This document shows, in pieces, positions 24,498 through 39,400 of a stretch of DNA of 64,000 nt. The stretch is from Acanthopleura granulata (Eukaryota; Mollusca; Polyplacophora; Chitonida; Chitonidae). Location of the stretch: the NCBI GenBank assembly GCA_016165875.1, contig JABBOT010000005.1, positions 29,221,943 to 29,285,942 on the forward strand, read 5' to 3'. Within the stretch, counting starts at the first letter, position 1; every line of letters begins with the position of its first letter. Under the pieces are notes generated by a model. It made no database searches. It saw only the letters and a list, made by a program, of their open reading frames with translations, and was not told the DNA's origin. The translations under genes were made by a program, and so were the position numbers.

Positions 24498-27400
24498 CTG
24501 TCAGAGAATAAACCATATGGCTTTATTAGCAACACATTCAAATTTATTTTATAAGAGTCTATTCTGACAGGAAATCATATTGCCTAGTTGTCTGCTCTAA
24601 TACAACACTGCAACATTAGAGATGCAAATGTGTGTACATGAAGGTGCCAATTTCCTTGCCCAGGGTTTTTTTCTAGCCACTTTATTGTTGTGGCAAATTT
24701 TGTATTGAGTTCTCATGAAATAAAATGAAACACTGTTTTTGAAACACTGTTGATGAAAAAAATATTGAGTTTTCTAATTTGCTCAAATTGAGTTTCGAAA
24801 AAGGAATTGGTTAGCAGAAGCCCTGTTGCCATACATAAATAAAACTCATAAATGAAAGTATCCAAAACTTCCCAATATATATAACAGTACTGAGAATAAC
24901 TGATATCATTAAGAGCTTTAACATATCAGTTTCATTAGTTTATTTGCTGACCACATCATACCTCGGAGTCTTGCAGTTCAGGTATAATGGTGGTGTGGGA
25001 TGGAGATTGATATGCCCTGTCCTCTAGACATGTACCCACAGGTTTGCTGGGTGGACCATCCACCAGGTATTTCTGCATGTACGGGGGGATGTTCAAGTCA
25101 GATAACTGTAGACATATTAGCAAACAAAATGACAGAATGACTTTAGTGCATCTAGTGCAATGCAAAACTGGCAAGCAATGGAGACAGTATTCAGTATGCA
25201 TGTACTTGTATGAGGCCTAGCTACCTGTAGCCTACCTGTATAGCCTAGATGTACATGTACATAGTTACAGGTACCCATATTTGTATAAAAATGTTTTAAA
25301 ATGAAAATATCATGTTTGATGCAATGTATTTATTTACATGTTGTAACCATGCCTCCTTTCATTCAACCAGCAAAACTACTTTGTGAATTAAAGTTATGTT
25401 ACCCGTTAAAGCCATGTCCATCCTAGATAACTTGCATGTAATCAACTTCAATACATGTCACTGTTTGTTCACAATATATTTCATACATGTACTCTCAGCA
25501 CTGAGATTATATCTGACCTGTAGATATACTCTCAGTTTATCTTGTTGATCCCTAACATCATCAGTGAGTCTAGAAATCAGCATGATTTGAAAGAACTACA
25601 GTTTTTCATTGAACAGCTGTATGCAAGATCATGTACACTATTATACATACTGCATACTGCTCATGTTGTAATTTGTTATGTGGGCAAAACCATGAACATA
25701 TAGGTGTATACATTACCCATGAAATCACTTGTAAAGAATTTGTTTATTTATTTGATTGCTGTTTGATGCCGTAGTCAAGAATATTTCACTTACATGATGG
25801 CGTCCAGCATTATGGTGGGAGAAAACCGAGCAGAGCCTGGGGGAAACCCACAATCATCCAGAGGAGAGCTGGCAGAATTTCCCACGTACAGCCACAGAGG
25901 AAGCCAGCATGTACAAACAGTGACCGCTTTGGTCAGAGGCACCGAGGACAAACCCGTAAAGATGCTGAGAGCTGTATTTACTAGAATGAAAATGGTCATT
26001 CTTGTCTTATTTACCTGATCATAGCGAGGTAAAGCCGGGTGATTGTTGTTGACATTGTTCACATCTTCCTCTTCTTCCTCGTCCTTCAAAAACATGGGGT
26101 TAACACTGCCATATACAGGACCCTCCAGCATTAGCTTACTCAGGTCTATCCGCTCCTTCATGTAGCGTTTTGTTTTGTTCTCATTGTCTACTGTGTCCTC
26201 GGCAAACTTCACAGTTTTCGTACTGGAAGGTTTGGAGGGATATTTAGAGACGCACTCACCCAGAGCTAGAGACAGGCCTGCAGAAGACAGCACACTGTCA
26301 AATGATGACTGGGACCTCACTAAGATGGGTTTTAATGCCTTCACTTCAGGTGAGCTGGTGTGGGAGTACAACTCCCTTGCAAACACACCTTCATCCTGAG
26401 GCACACTATCCTCCCGTGGCATCTCATTAAGTGGATCAGAGTCTCTTTGCTCAGACTGACCAGGACAGCTCCGAGTCTCGGGTCCTGGCCAGTCTGTATC
26501 TTGAGATGGCTTATCCATCACTGGTCTGTCAGCTGTCTCTGAAAAACTGACCACAACTTCGCATACATCTTTTGTGTCTGGATTGCCATTACCAGTTGTC
26601 TCCCTTGTTACTGAATGCTGTGATTGTAAGCTGTGGTGTGTAGGAGCAGGACACGCCATGGGTGTAGTGCTGGCATGGCCAGCTTCTGTGACAACAGACA
26701 CATGGGCAGTAGAGTCTTCTGTTTGTATGCTGACCTGGCTCTCCTGTACAGAATCTGCAATCACACTGTTCTCTGGTACAGGTGGGGTAGGGGAACTACA
26801 TGTACCTGCTGTACCAGCACTCCCACTGATCCCACCTTCCCCTCGGGCAGGGCTCGAGCTTGTGGACACACTCAGGATCTCATTTCCGCCAATCTTGACA
26901 ATGGTCTGTCGCTTGCTGTTGTGGCTGTGAGCAGGAGAGCGGAGGTCGTAGACATTGAGTCTGATGGTGGGGTCATGCGTGTGGTAACCGTTCCTACCCA
27001 GGGACTGAGCCTGCCTCACATCCTCCTCAGACTGACCCTCCAGAAACAGAGGGTTAATCTTCACCCCAGTCAGTCGACGACCGGCGATGTTCCCACCAAA
27101 GATAGCCTGATGGACAGAAAGGTGAGACAAATTAGACAGAGCTCCCCAGGATACAAAGGCTGGATTCAATTCCATTTATACATATAAATATACAGAACCT
27201 CTATTATAAAGCAGATGATGTTTATGCATGAACATATAATGTATATATCATGATGAGGCATTGATGACATATAAGCATATTATACATAAAATACATTACA
27301 CACGTACGTTCTGTGCACAATACTTCACAAATACAATCATTCTGATGATACATTAAGTGACAAGGTACATATATATGGCATCAAAAATTCATCAGAATGC

Positions 27401-30400
27401 TTCTCACAAAAACAATTTACGTTCAGGTTAATGTGTAACTTATCTGATCCCGTGACAAAAAAATCCTTCACAGTCTAATACACTAGAGAAAACATTATGA
27501 AAAGTTAGATATAGCTAATAAAAATTAAAAGTAACCACACACTGAATGCTTTCTTTTCCCAGTGCCATATAAAAATTGATACTGTTATTCTTGCATGTCA
27601 TCTTTAAAGCAAATAATAAGGCACTGGTAAACAGGCACTACGTACGCCCATAGCAAGTTACTGGTGTGCTACCTCTATTGGAACTCCAAGTGAAGAGGTA
27701 TAGGTTATGATACAGGTCCTAGGCATAAGGAACATTTGTCATGTTTGTGGAAAGCATAAGTTCCTGAGAAGATATGACCTGGAAAACATGATGCAGACAA
27801 GGGGACAGACAGAGAAATGGGCAGACTTTAGGGTGGAGGTCATGACACAAGCAGTAGACATAAATGACCTTGGATCAAGGTCATGACACACCCTCCAGAC
27901 CTAAGGAACATTTGTGCAAATCATAAGCTTCTGTAAAGCTATCGTTTTCAAGTTCTGGCCAAGACCAAAATTATAGCATAAATTGCAGTGGTGACCTTTA
28001 CCTTGAGTTAACATTGGCTAAAGGTCATGACACACCCTGATGGCCTAAGGAATATTTATGAAAAGTATAAGCTTTTAAAAAGTTATCGCTAAATAGTTAT
28101 GGCCAGGATAAGGCGGTAAGGATTATGTGCTATGGTGGCCTTGATCTTGAGCTAATGATCCTGGTCAAGGTCACCTAAGGAACATTTATGCAAAGCATGA
28201 GCTTTTGCAAAGTTATATTTTGAAATTCATGGCCCTGACTAAAATTATAGGGTTATGTGCAATGGTGACCTTGGCCTTGAGCTAATGACCTTGGGTCAAG
28301 GTCATGACATCCTACAGACCTAACGAACATTTATGCAGAGCATAAGCTTCAATTAATTCTAGCAGGCTCAACGGATTCCTAAATGGCTCATTAAATTGCA
28401 AGACAGCCCTTGTTCAAAGTTAAATTTGTCAAAAAGGTTGGATAATATGTTTATTTCGGTAAAATATACAAATATAAATACAGTTACAATGACTGTGGAA
28501 ACTGACATTTAACTGACTCCATCAGCTCGCATGAAATGCAACCACTCTGTCTGGGTTGTGATGCAATTGTACCAAGTGCGGATCACTTCTGTAACCTGAG
28601 ACGGTAGTAAGCTTTTAGGGTTGTGTTTGTAACTTAAGTATATGTGTAAATTTATAACATGAAATGATCAAGAAAATTACTCCAGCCATGGAAAAATGGT
28701 CTGGAAATACTTTGCAGTGTTGTTCACACATGAAATTGTTATGACTAAAATATATAGCCTTAAAACAGTGTCCTGTCCCTATGTTATTACATGTTACATT
28801 GACAGACAACTCAGAACATTTACGTCACAGCTTATCAACAGCTGATATGTCATAGCTCTCTGATTGGTGAATCTTTAATAACCCTAAAAGCATGGGCATC
28901 TCCAGATCCCCAGTTGGCAGCACAATATTCCCCACTTCAAATGATGATAATTCAGCAATGAATTCAAACAATTTCAAACAGGCGTTTACTCCGAAGAGAG
29001 AATTTTAGAATTTTTTTTAATGAACAGTACCTCAGTCATGAGCTGTCTTTTACTTTAAAAATATGATGTTTAGGATTATTTTTCTACCCATAATTTCAAC
29101 ATGAATAACATCACAATCAATATATTTCCATTACACACATGCATGGCAGTGGTCAGATCTGAAATTTCATGGTTTCTGAGTGTCATATATTTGTTGCTAC
29201 AGAAATGTAGGCACTCATAAACAGTACAGTGGGAAACAAATGTCCATGTTAAAACTTCAGCAACATGGTGAATGCTAATTACTACATGCACATTAATTAG
29301 AGTGCACTTGAAAACAAACGTCATTCCTAAATGCATCTACAAGAGGCTGGGAAACATGGTCATGTTATAAAAGTCATTACTCAGAATTACAGGAAACGAC
29401 GTCTATGTTAACACAACTGGAGGGGAACAGTAAAGGTTTAGGAAGTCACTCAGAAGGATACATGGCCAATGTTAGGAGAAATTGTTATGAAAACTGTTAG
29501 GCAGCATCATATTACCACACCAAACACAGTCTATTGAACTGAGCCTTGGATTGCATTAGGTCAAGATCACACGGTCAATATTTGGTAGTTAACTCATTTC
29601 ATTCATTTCAAAACTCCACGATACCTGCATTACAATACATAGTCACTATTCCACGATATCCTGACCACTTGTGTGCATGGTAAATGTTACTTTACTGATC
29701 ATCCTTAGCATGTACAAGTTCATGGTCAATGCCCCACTGATATCTGGATCATATGGCTACGTAAAATATAAGGTCACACAGTCATTGTTACACAATATCT
29801 GGATCTTACAGGCTTATGTTTCATGACATCTGGATCACATGTGTGGTCTACGTTACAAGACATGATCTGGATCACACATACATGTGTGGCCTATATTACA
29901 TGACATGATCTGGGTCACACATGGGTGGTCTCTGTTACATGACATGATCTGGGTCACACGTGTAATCTGTGTTACATGACATGATCTGAGTCACACATGC
30001 ATGGTCTATGTTATATGACATGACCTGGGTCATACACATGTGGTCTATGTTACATGACATGACCTGGGTCACAGACGCATGGTCTATGTTACATGATGTG
30101 ATCTGGGTCATACATGTATGGTCTATGTTACATGACATAATCTAGGTCACACATGCATGGTCTGTGTTACTTGACATGACCTAGGTCATACATACATGGT
30201 CTAGGTTACATGACATGACCTGGGTCATACATGTATGGTCTATGTTACATGACATAATCTGGATCACACATGTGTAGTCCATGTTACATGATGTGGAGAA
30301 TAAGGTCAATACTACTGGCTACATGGTTACTTAGTGAAAGAATATGAAACTATATGGGGTCAGTGTACATGCACCTTGCTACATGCATATGCTTGCTTAG

Positions 30401-33400
30401 AATTAAGACAATGTAAAGTATAAAAGTAATATATGCATATGTACATGGTTTCTGTATGATGATGACAATTAAAAGAACCAAAAATTATGTTCAAAACATG
30501 TAAAGTAACACTGAGAGTGTATAAGGAAATTCACTGTGCACAATGAACTGATTAATTATATATAAATACAAGTATATTCACATATGTGCACTCAGGTCAG
30601 TTAAATATGACTACATATAGTGAATCTTCAGTATACTCAGTTATGTTTGTTATTAGCATTTATCAACACACCTGAGGAACAATACATGTAAATGTATGCT
30701 ACAAGTGCACCCACGTTAAGAAAATTATGGGCAAATGGTTTACCTGAGGAAGAGTTCTATACTGTGGGTATTCCATAGATCATGCCATGCCTGCCTATTG
30801 GGAGCAGCTCTGACACAGGGTAGCCACTACTAGACATGTTCCCTGTCATATCACTACAGTTTATCCACATGTGCAATCCTATCAATACTGCTGCTGCATT
30901 ATGCAGTGCATGCACTATCTGGTTGTGTTCAAGAAGTTCTCCCTTACATGCAAAGCCCTGTAAAGTGGGCCCCATCCAGACACTTTCCCCAATGCAGCTT
31001 TCAAAGAGCACAAAGACCAAACAATTTGAAGTATGCAGCAATCAGCCAACCCCAGGACATCCCCTGAAATCCATGAGTTCATCTCTAAGACAGGCTGAAT
31101 CCCTGCGCACATATAAGAAACTTTTAGGTGGAGAGGATTTAAGGGGGAGATGGGGTGGGGTGAGGATAGAAGAAGTGGCTGTGGCAACCCATTCCAAATT
31201 TAAATGAAGCTTTCAGCTGTTGTGTACAATATTAAGGGGCACTTTATAATCTATGCATGAATTAAGAGTTCTGAGTCTATTACATTTAGCCGTCCATACT
31301 CTTGCCTCTAAACACTGATATTTTCCTTCCCAAACATGTGATTATACATATACAATGTATTACAAGGCCAAAACAAACAGATGGCTTTGTAGAGAAGACG
31401 CTCTGCGTGGAGGGTGAGGACAGGGGAGGCTGTGTACAAGGTGGATCCATTACAACAATGAGTTTACATAAGATTTTGCAGGACTCTGAATCAATATATT
31501 CTGAAACAAAGTCTAGCTCTGAACACTGGCCCCACTTTTGGGTCAGCTCATAATCCAGTTCACATAGAGGGCTTCTCTTTGTCTCAGGGCTTGGGAATGA
31601 TGCCATTACATGCATCCATCAGTGTGTCACCCCCAGATCCCCAGCCTTGTGCTCTCTATAGAATCTAATACCTTTACTGATATAAATCCTGATACTACAA
31701 TTCCATCGCTTATACCTTTAAGATGGTCTGTGCTTCGAGCCATGAATCCCCACTGAGTAGCCTTCCCAAACAATGGGATATGTATTACTTGTTTAAACCT
31801 GATAATGATTACATATTTCAGCTATTAGGCCACTGAGCAACTTCTATGGTATAGCCACATATAAAAGGTTCACCACTCCATCTTGATAGGGAATTTGGAA
31901 GTTCAGATAATGTGTTAATGTGGAAAATCATTTATATATTTATTCATTTATTTGTTTAACATCGTACTCAACAATAATACCCTTACATGATGGTGGCCAG
32001 CATTACGGTGGGTGGAAACTGGGTAGAGCACGAGGGAAACCCATGACCATCTGCAGGTTTCTGGCAGACCTTCCCACATACGGCCGGAGAAGCAGCTGAT
32101 TGTGTCGGTATTACTGGTCAGACTTGGATCATGATTTCTTTCCTTTCTATGTTATATTTATATACATGGTGCATCTTCAATTTTTACAAGAGCAGTTATA
32201 TCTATTTAATACATGTATATGTCTGTACCTGCGCATGACTATCCACTGGATCTGTCAAAAACAGTTGTGTGTGTACATGTATATGTCTGTACCTGTGCAT
32301 GACTATCCACTGGATCTGTCAAATACAGTTGTGTGTGCGCATGACTATCCACCGGATCTGTCAAATACAGTTGTGTGTGTACATGACTATCCACTGGATC
32401 TGTCAAATACAGTTGTGTGTGTACATGTATATGTCTGTACCTGTGCATGACTATCCACTGGATCTGTCAAATACAGTTGTGTGTGTACATGACTATCCAC
32501 TGGATCTGTCAAATACAGTTGTATGTGTGCATGACTATCCACTGGATCTGTCAAATACAGTTGTGTGTGTACATGACTATCCACTGGATCTGTCAAATAC
32601 AGTTGTGTGTGTACATGACTATCCACTGGATCTGTCAAATACAGTTGTGTGTGTACATGCGTGACACATTACTGGTATACATTGCATATGATGAGGTATG
32701 GGTAAGAGGCTCAGAATTTGATTGAGGCCGGAAAGCTTCGGTAATTATGGGACTCCTTCATCAAATAGAAGATATGTAAGAAGACAGGCCAAGACACATT
32801 TTGTATCGTTAAGCTACATGTAAAAGTTACGAAGAACTGAAATGGCATGTGATGAATGGCAAATATTACTACATGTACATACATGTAATCATGACATGTG
32901 GATATTCATAACTATACAGTGGTAGTTCTTTAATAAGCACAAGTACTGTACTCGCCAGTCAGACAGCTACGGACAAAATCATGATTTAGTTCACATACAT
33001 ACATTTTATAACTGATATTATGATATAAATACATACACATGTGCGAGTGGCATCATTAGAACTACAAGATAATATATCAAAGAAATGTATGTATACAGGT
33101 AGTTCAACTTTTTAACAGAACATGCATATATTGGCCCACACTGAATTACCTCCCTTGTAAGATGACACAAACATAAAATAACACTAGATCAGCTTTTGTT
33201 GTGTGAAACTACAAGAAGTGGGTGCCCCTATGGCCTGAAGGGCTATGCACTCCGTAGGTAATAATAACACTTACCTACTCATCAGAATGGTTAACAAACA
33301 TTGCTGTTTGGTTCACTTACAAGAAAAATGAGGCACGTTAACAAGTGTCCTACTCTGCAGCCAGCAGAGCTCTCTAGTTCCCAAGTAATTACACAACCCA

Positions 33401-36400
33401 AAATACAATACACAAATGATGGCTGGAGATGATCAGAAGATACAAACGACCTTGGACTGATTTCAAATCCATACATTAAAATTCGCTTGTTGCACTTGTG
33501 GACAGAAAGCTATCAACAGAAACTCCCTACTTTTAACACTGTTTCTTTACACTTAAATCTAGCTGAAAGTCAGTGATTTATGAGATAAAAACTCTCAGAA
33601 AGAAATCATCCATTTTCTCTCAAATTCTCAACCTTATAGATCATTTCATTTCATCCTGATCAATACTTATGAAAGTTTTGGTAACTAACCTCTCCCTTAA
33701 TGTTGGCTTGGCATATACAGCCATGTTTGAAGGTCCCACCTGACCACAGAAGGCACAAACAAAGGCAACATTAACATGGGAGAACTACCTCACAGATGGC
33801 AATTCAGTAGAAGCCAATTTATTCAATAATTTGATTTAGTTTTACACTGTCCTCAAGAATATTTTGACATGATAAGGGCCATGTAGTATTATGGTGGGAG
33901 GAAAAGAAGACACATACACATTACTTAGTTCAAGAGAAAAATAGGACTTCAAGCATCAAGTATCAGACCTTGTATGGAAATGTCACTCAAATGATTTGGT
34001 TTATAATCACACAATTGGCACTTTGTGCCATTCTCAAGAAAAATTCTTTTACATACAGAGTTATGATGATGGCCTACATTACATGATGGTTGGAGGAAAC
34101 AGGGCAGCTAGAACATGGGGGTTCGCCCACGACCATCAGCAACGAGCTGGCAGACCCTCCCACGTGAGACCACAGGGATGCCAATGAACATGCGTTGGAC
34201 TTACCATTTTTTATTATCTACTTATTTATTTAATTTCAATCCATGATTAACACCATGCTCAACAAGTCTGTGGTGCTATGATCACAGTCAGTTTTACAGG
34301 TGGAGTGCTTATGGTACACCATCCACATTTGCCAAGTTACTGAAGTTACTTTCCCACTGTACCTGTCTCTGACTACTTACCAAGGATCCACAAACAGTGT
34401 GAGGGGTATAAAGCAAGCAAAATTAAGAATTGCATACCAATGAATCATTATGTATTATTTTGTTTCCTATCACAATGACTAATCACTGGTTATAAAGACC
34501 AAATGAATGCATCACAGCTAGCACACTCATGATCTCAAACCAATAACCATGATTGTGCAGTCATGGTGAAAGTGACATTAACAGAATTAAGTGTATCGTC
34601 CTGCCCAGGGGCAATCAAGCCCACCCAAGCATATCGCTGTGGTTAGTGGCAACAGAAAGCCTGTTTGGCAATTCATAGGAGCATAGTGATAACATCTGCA
34701 TAGCTCTACAGGCATTATCATGGCCAAGATTCTATCATGTGTATATAATTGATAATTTGAAACCAGCCATTTAACTCAGAGTGCATCAACAGTTGCTGAA
34801 TTTTACATTTGTACATACATTTAAAAAAAGTAGAATATCTAGAAAAATAATCTTGTGTGTTTGAAATAATATACATGTCTATACATATATGCACTACATT
34901 TATACACATTAGAATAAGAGATTGCTGAAATAAAATTGCCACCATATAAAATCAAAATCAGTGAAGAAGCAGAAAGCATAGTAGTAGCATAGTAAATATG
35001 ATGAGTATAATGCATGGAATTTTTTAAAACGGTATATATAATAATAATAACAAATATAATAAAGAGTAAAATAAAATAGCAAAAATAGTCAAATCTAATT
35101 TAATCAGTAAGAAGTTGGACTAATTTTTCTCTGAGTGCAAATGTACATACATGTGTGCAACACTGCTGGGTTAGTACCTGTACACCTGCATAAATCCACA
35201 TGTACTTCTAACAGTCATCTTTATCTACATACTGAACACCTACTTGTACTTGCTACATGTCTGAAAAAAATCTTTGTTCTCAACAAATGTATACATGGTG
35301 TATATCCCATGGTTACTTGTCTGCTTCCTAACTTTGTTAGCATGCTCTCTTATACGCTGACAAAATTGTCAAAATGTAAACATCATTAAGGAAATAAATC
35401 ATGTGTCTACAAGTACATTTTTTATCTGGTTAAATTTACAGCATGGCTATATGTTAGCTGTGACATGTGAATCAGTGATAAGCCATGGGTAGGTGACACA
35501 GACACCATTTGACATAACCAGCTTGAACCCATGCAGGCATGTGTAAGATCATCCCCCAGTGTTATAAACACTAATTTATAACAAAGTTCTCAGCCACTTA
35601 AACAGGAAAGACAGCCATATCCAAGTACATATATATGCAGTAACACTTCGGTATAGAAGCAAGTTAAGTAGAAATCATACTTGTCATATTAAACCACTAA
35701 TAATCTATTACCAGCATGACCAGGTGATGATTTAGATACGTTTCCCTGGTATACATGATTGTAGTTCACTTCCCACCTGAGTTAGTAATGATTTTATTTA
35801 TTCACACTTATATGATGACGCCCAGCATTATGGAGGGAGAACTGAAACCCACAACCATCCGCACATTAGTGGCAGACCTTCCCACATACGAAAAGGGAAG
35901 TTAGTAAAGAAATTACATGTAATGATACAAGCACATGAATGGCACCTCATTAAAAATTAAACGGTTATCGTAACTTGACACACATTTACACAATGTGGGT
36001 GTTCCAAAGGCAGCAATGCTGTGATGTGGTGGAAATATAGTCTGATGCCATAGGACCAAAAAGAAAAAAAAAAAAAGAAAATTCTTCCTAGCTGTATCTT
36101 GAATAGCAGTAAAGTGGTATACTGCTGACTCAGGGGTCCTCCTGTTATTACAGCATTACAGCTTTGGAGGTTATATTCTAAGTTTACTTAATACATGTAT
36201 TTACTATATATGTTGAAGAACAGCATAAGAGAAAAAGAGGACTTAGCATCGTGCAGATGTATCAGATCTTCATATAGTATCATTAAACTGATTTGGTTTG
36301 ATTTATTGATATGATTACTGATTTATACCATTCTCAAGAAGGTTTCACATATACTGGTACGTGCAGACTTACTACAATGGCCAATATTATTTGATGGTTA

Positions 36401-39400
36401 TGACGGTTGGAGGAAACACAGCAGAACCTAGGGGAATCTATGATCATCCGTAGGCAGACCTTCTCAAGTAATGGACTGCCAACATGAACGGGACCTATCA
36501 TTTGAATTGCATACCAAAATGACTGTATACATTTACATGTATGCTACTCCCAGCGGGTAATAATTACAGTACTGCCTCCAGTTATTTTCTGAACTTAGCC
36601 GATTTTTTGAAAATTTCCCAGTCATTAATCAATGTTTTGGAAAGTGCTTCCTTTAGGGTATACAGCTGCACCAGTACATATAATGAAAACATGTTGGTTT
36701 AAAAGTGAACAACTGAATAGGACTTACATTGATCTGTTTTCCTGGTGAGACAAAATAAAGCGCACCGCTATCAGACATGAAGATGACACCATAACCTGTA
36801 GACACCAGTTTCAAAACTGATGTCCACCATCAAGACCTCTCAAAGCACCAGAATAAACACACAAGTCTATGACACCATCCTAAGATCTATTCCTCGACTG
36901 AAGATATGTAGGATGCATTAAACTTGACACATTATTTCAGTTTCAGGAAAAACATAAGGCTTAGTGCATGATAATTAGCCAACAGGCTATCAATTATCAT
37001 AAAAAACCCAAATGTCCACGCATATAGTCCACAAAAGACAATGAATTACACTTGATCCATCATCTACGCCAGGTAACAACTCCTGACCCAGCATGTCGTT
37101 GTAAGGGTCAGAGGGCTTGGTCAGTTCACCACATCACTGATACAGGTATGTCAGGGGACAATATATCTGGTACAATTCGTCAACACCTCATCCATTTATA
37201 CAGCACAGATTCCTACTTAACAATCTGGGAGAAAGCTACTACACAAGGTGGTGTCGACAATCCTTACAACCCAACTCAGTTAAGGTACCAGTGGACCAGC
37301 TCTCCCATCCCACTTCAGGTAAAATGTCAAGACGTGGGACGCGCTTCTGGTTGTTTGTCTCATCAGTGTGCAGCCTTGTCTAATCACTTCTCTTCACTAA
37401 GTAATTAAAGTAAAAACACGACGATCAGCACAGAGTCTTTATGAGACGCTGTCGACATTCAGTGTGTTCAGGGCTATGCTCGTTAACTCTGATAATACAA
37501 ACATTATCCACAGAAAAAAACTTACATGTTCAACTCTTTATTGGATTCTTTTTATCTCATTTTCATCTAGGGGAGGGAGAGAGCTGGGGTCTGAACAGAC
37601 ACAGAGGTCTAACATCAGGCTGGGTTATGAGTTCTATACACTCATTTACCTATGCAATGTTCTGCTCTGCAAATTATACAGGGAATTACTTACGGCTACA
37701 TGTAGGCCATAACAATGCATTTAATCGTATTTATCTTCACCTGCTTTTATGAAGAGTTCCTTTAACTGGCTTTTATGTGTCTATACTGACAGGGACATAA
37801 CTGAAATATAAACGATGGTGAAATGATTGAGAATTTTCACCCCAAGGCTACATAGACAAAGATCAGGCAAAACAGGGCTATCATTGAAGAATGACATCTC
37901 ACAGTTTTTGTCCAGGACAGAAAGTTGAGCAAATCAGATCAGCACATATCACTCAGGGTCACACTGTTGGCAGATGGCTATTATAGTTACAGTGCATTGT
38001 CACCTGATGTCATTAAACAAATATCAGAAATATTCCTCCATTACTGGGATGCCAGAATAAAACAATTGAAGGAAAGATATTGAACAGACAAGGTTTAATT
38101 GAACAGCCCCATATCCCACATGCACATACACAGAGAACACTGGTGTTCATTACGAATTACATACCCATGGTTCAAGCACTACCCCCAAATTCATTCTACC
38201 AGCAACATGCAAGCACTTGTTAATATCTTGATCATGGATACTTCTCACAAGAATCTCAGCTGAATATCTGAATGATCACACCACCCATACATACAAGAAT
38301 CTCAGTTAAATCCCTGAATGATCATACCACCCATACATACAAGAATCTCAGCTGAATCCCTGAATGATCACACTAGTCAGCCATGTTCACATGAATCTCA
38401 GCTGAATCCCTGAATGATCACACCACCTATATAAACAAGAATCTCAACTGAATCTCTGAATAATCACACTGGTTACACAAGAATCTCAACTGAATCCCTG
38501 AATAATCACACCACTCACAAACATAAGAATCTCAGCTGAATCCCTAAATGATCATACCACCTATACACACAAGAATCTCAGCCGAATCCCTAAATGACCA
38601 CACCACCCACACACACAAGAATCTCAGCCGAATCCCTGAATGATCACCCCACTTATACACACAAGAATCTCAGCTGAATCCTAAATGATCACACCACCTA
38701 TACGCACAAGAATCTCAGCCGAATCAGTGAATGATCACCCCACTTATACACACAAGAATTTCAGCTGAATCCTAAATGATCACACCACCTATACGCATAA
38801 GAATCTCAGCTGAATCCCTAAATGATCACACCACCCATACACACAAGAATAGTTGAATCCATGTATGATCACAAAGAGTCTCATGCACACAACATACAAG
38901 TTGAGTCTTTAGGCTGCCTAACTGATCACATCCTTCAATACACACAGGAGATTCAGTTGAAATATATTTATTTATCAACATGAAACCCAGAGATACACAT
39001 CAGAAAACTAGCTTGATATAAATGCATCAGTGCTCATTTCTCCACAGAAGGAATGTGTTTATTGCCAGACATAGGATCACCCATGTCAAGATCTTGAAGT
39101 ACAAGAGTCAAGGGGTAAATAGGGTTACATGAATCTCTACCACACTATTATTGTATGACATCATATCCAGTCAGAAAAATACACCACAGGCATATGATCA
39201 GGTCGCTGCATGTTCTTTTTATATTGATAGAGGAAAAACTTACATCATAGACACCGCATGACAGTTTAGGTCTGGCATACTCAGTCACAAAATTTCAGTT
39301 GTTTTGTGAGGTAAAGATTATTATCAGCTACATGTACCTTTTTCTTTCGCAACCAAAAACGACACAACTATGAGAATATTTTTACAAAACACTGTTCACA

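Larger units (their letters stand above)
27107..33689. other. Intronic stretch of the minus-strand gene model
   Basis: The sequence is AT-rich with a satellite, two minisatellites and an R1 SINE. The only coding candidate is the 18-nt exon at 30744-30761. Open frames around 30750-31620 lack support beyond length. Confidence 0.5.

Noticed and set aside
27107..27175. ATG-initiated N-terminal extension of the large exon (MELNPAF)
   Set aside because: The sequence has a branch-like TCTAAT, a pyrimidine tract and CAG immediately before 27106, so it is better explained as an intron end. A real alternative start cannot be fully excluded.
29935..30138. Minus-strand 13-residue repeat protein
   Set aside because: It is a product of the 39-bp tandem array. 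No start, signal or flanking coding sequence supports it.
32100..32725. Overlapping open frames on both strands with repeated residues
   Set aside because: The 42-bp period keeps all frames open. There is no coding evidence outside the array.
37052..37408. Possible + strand gene of 118 codons
   Set aside because: No recognisable domain and no convincing splice or promoter context. It is kept only as a composition oddity in the stretch description.
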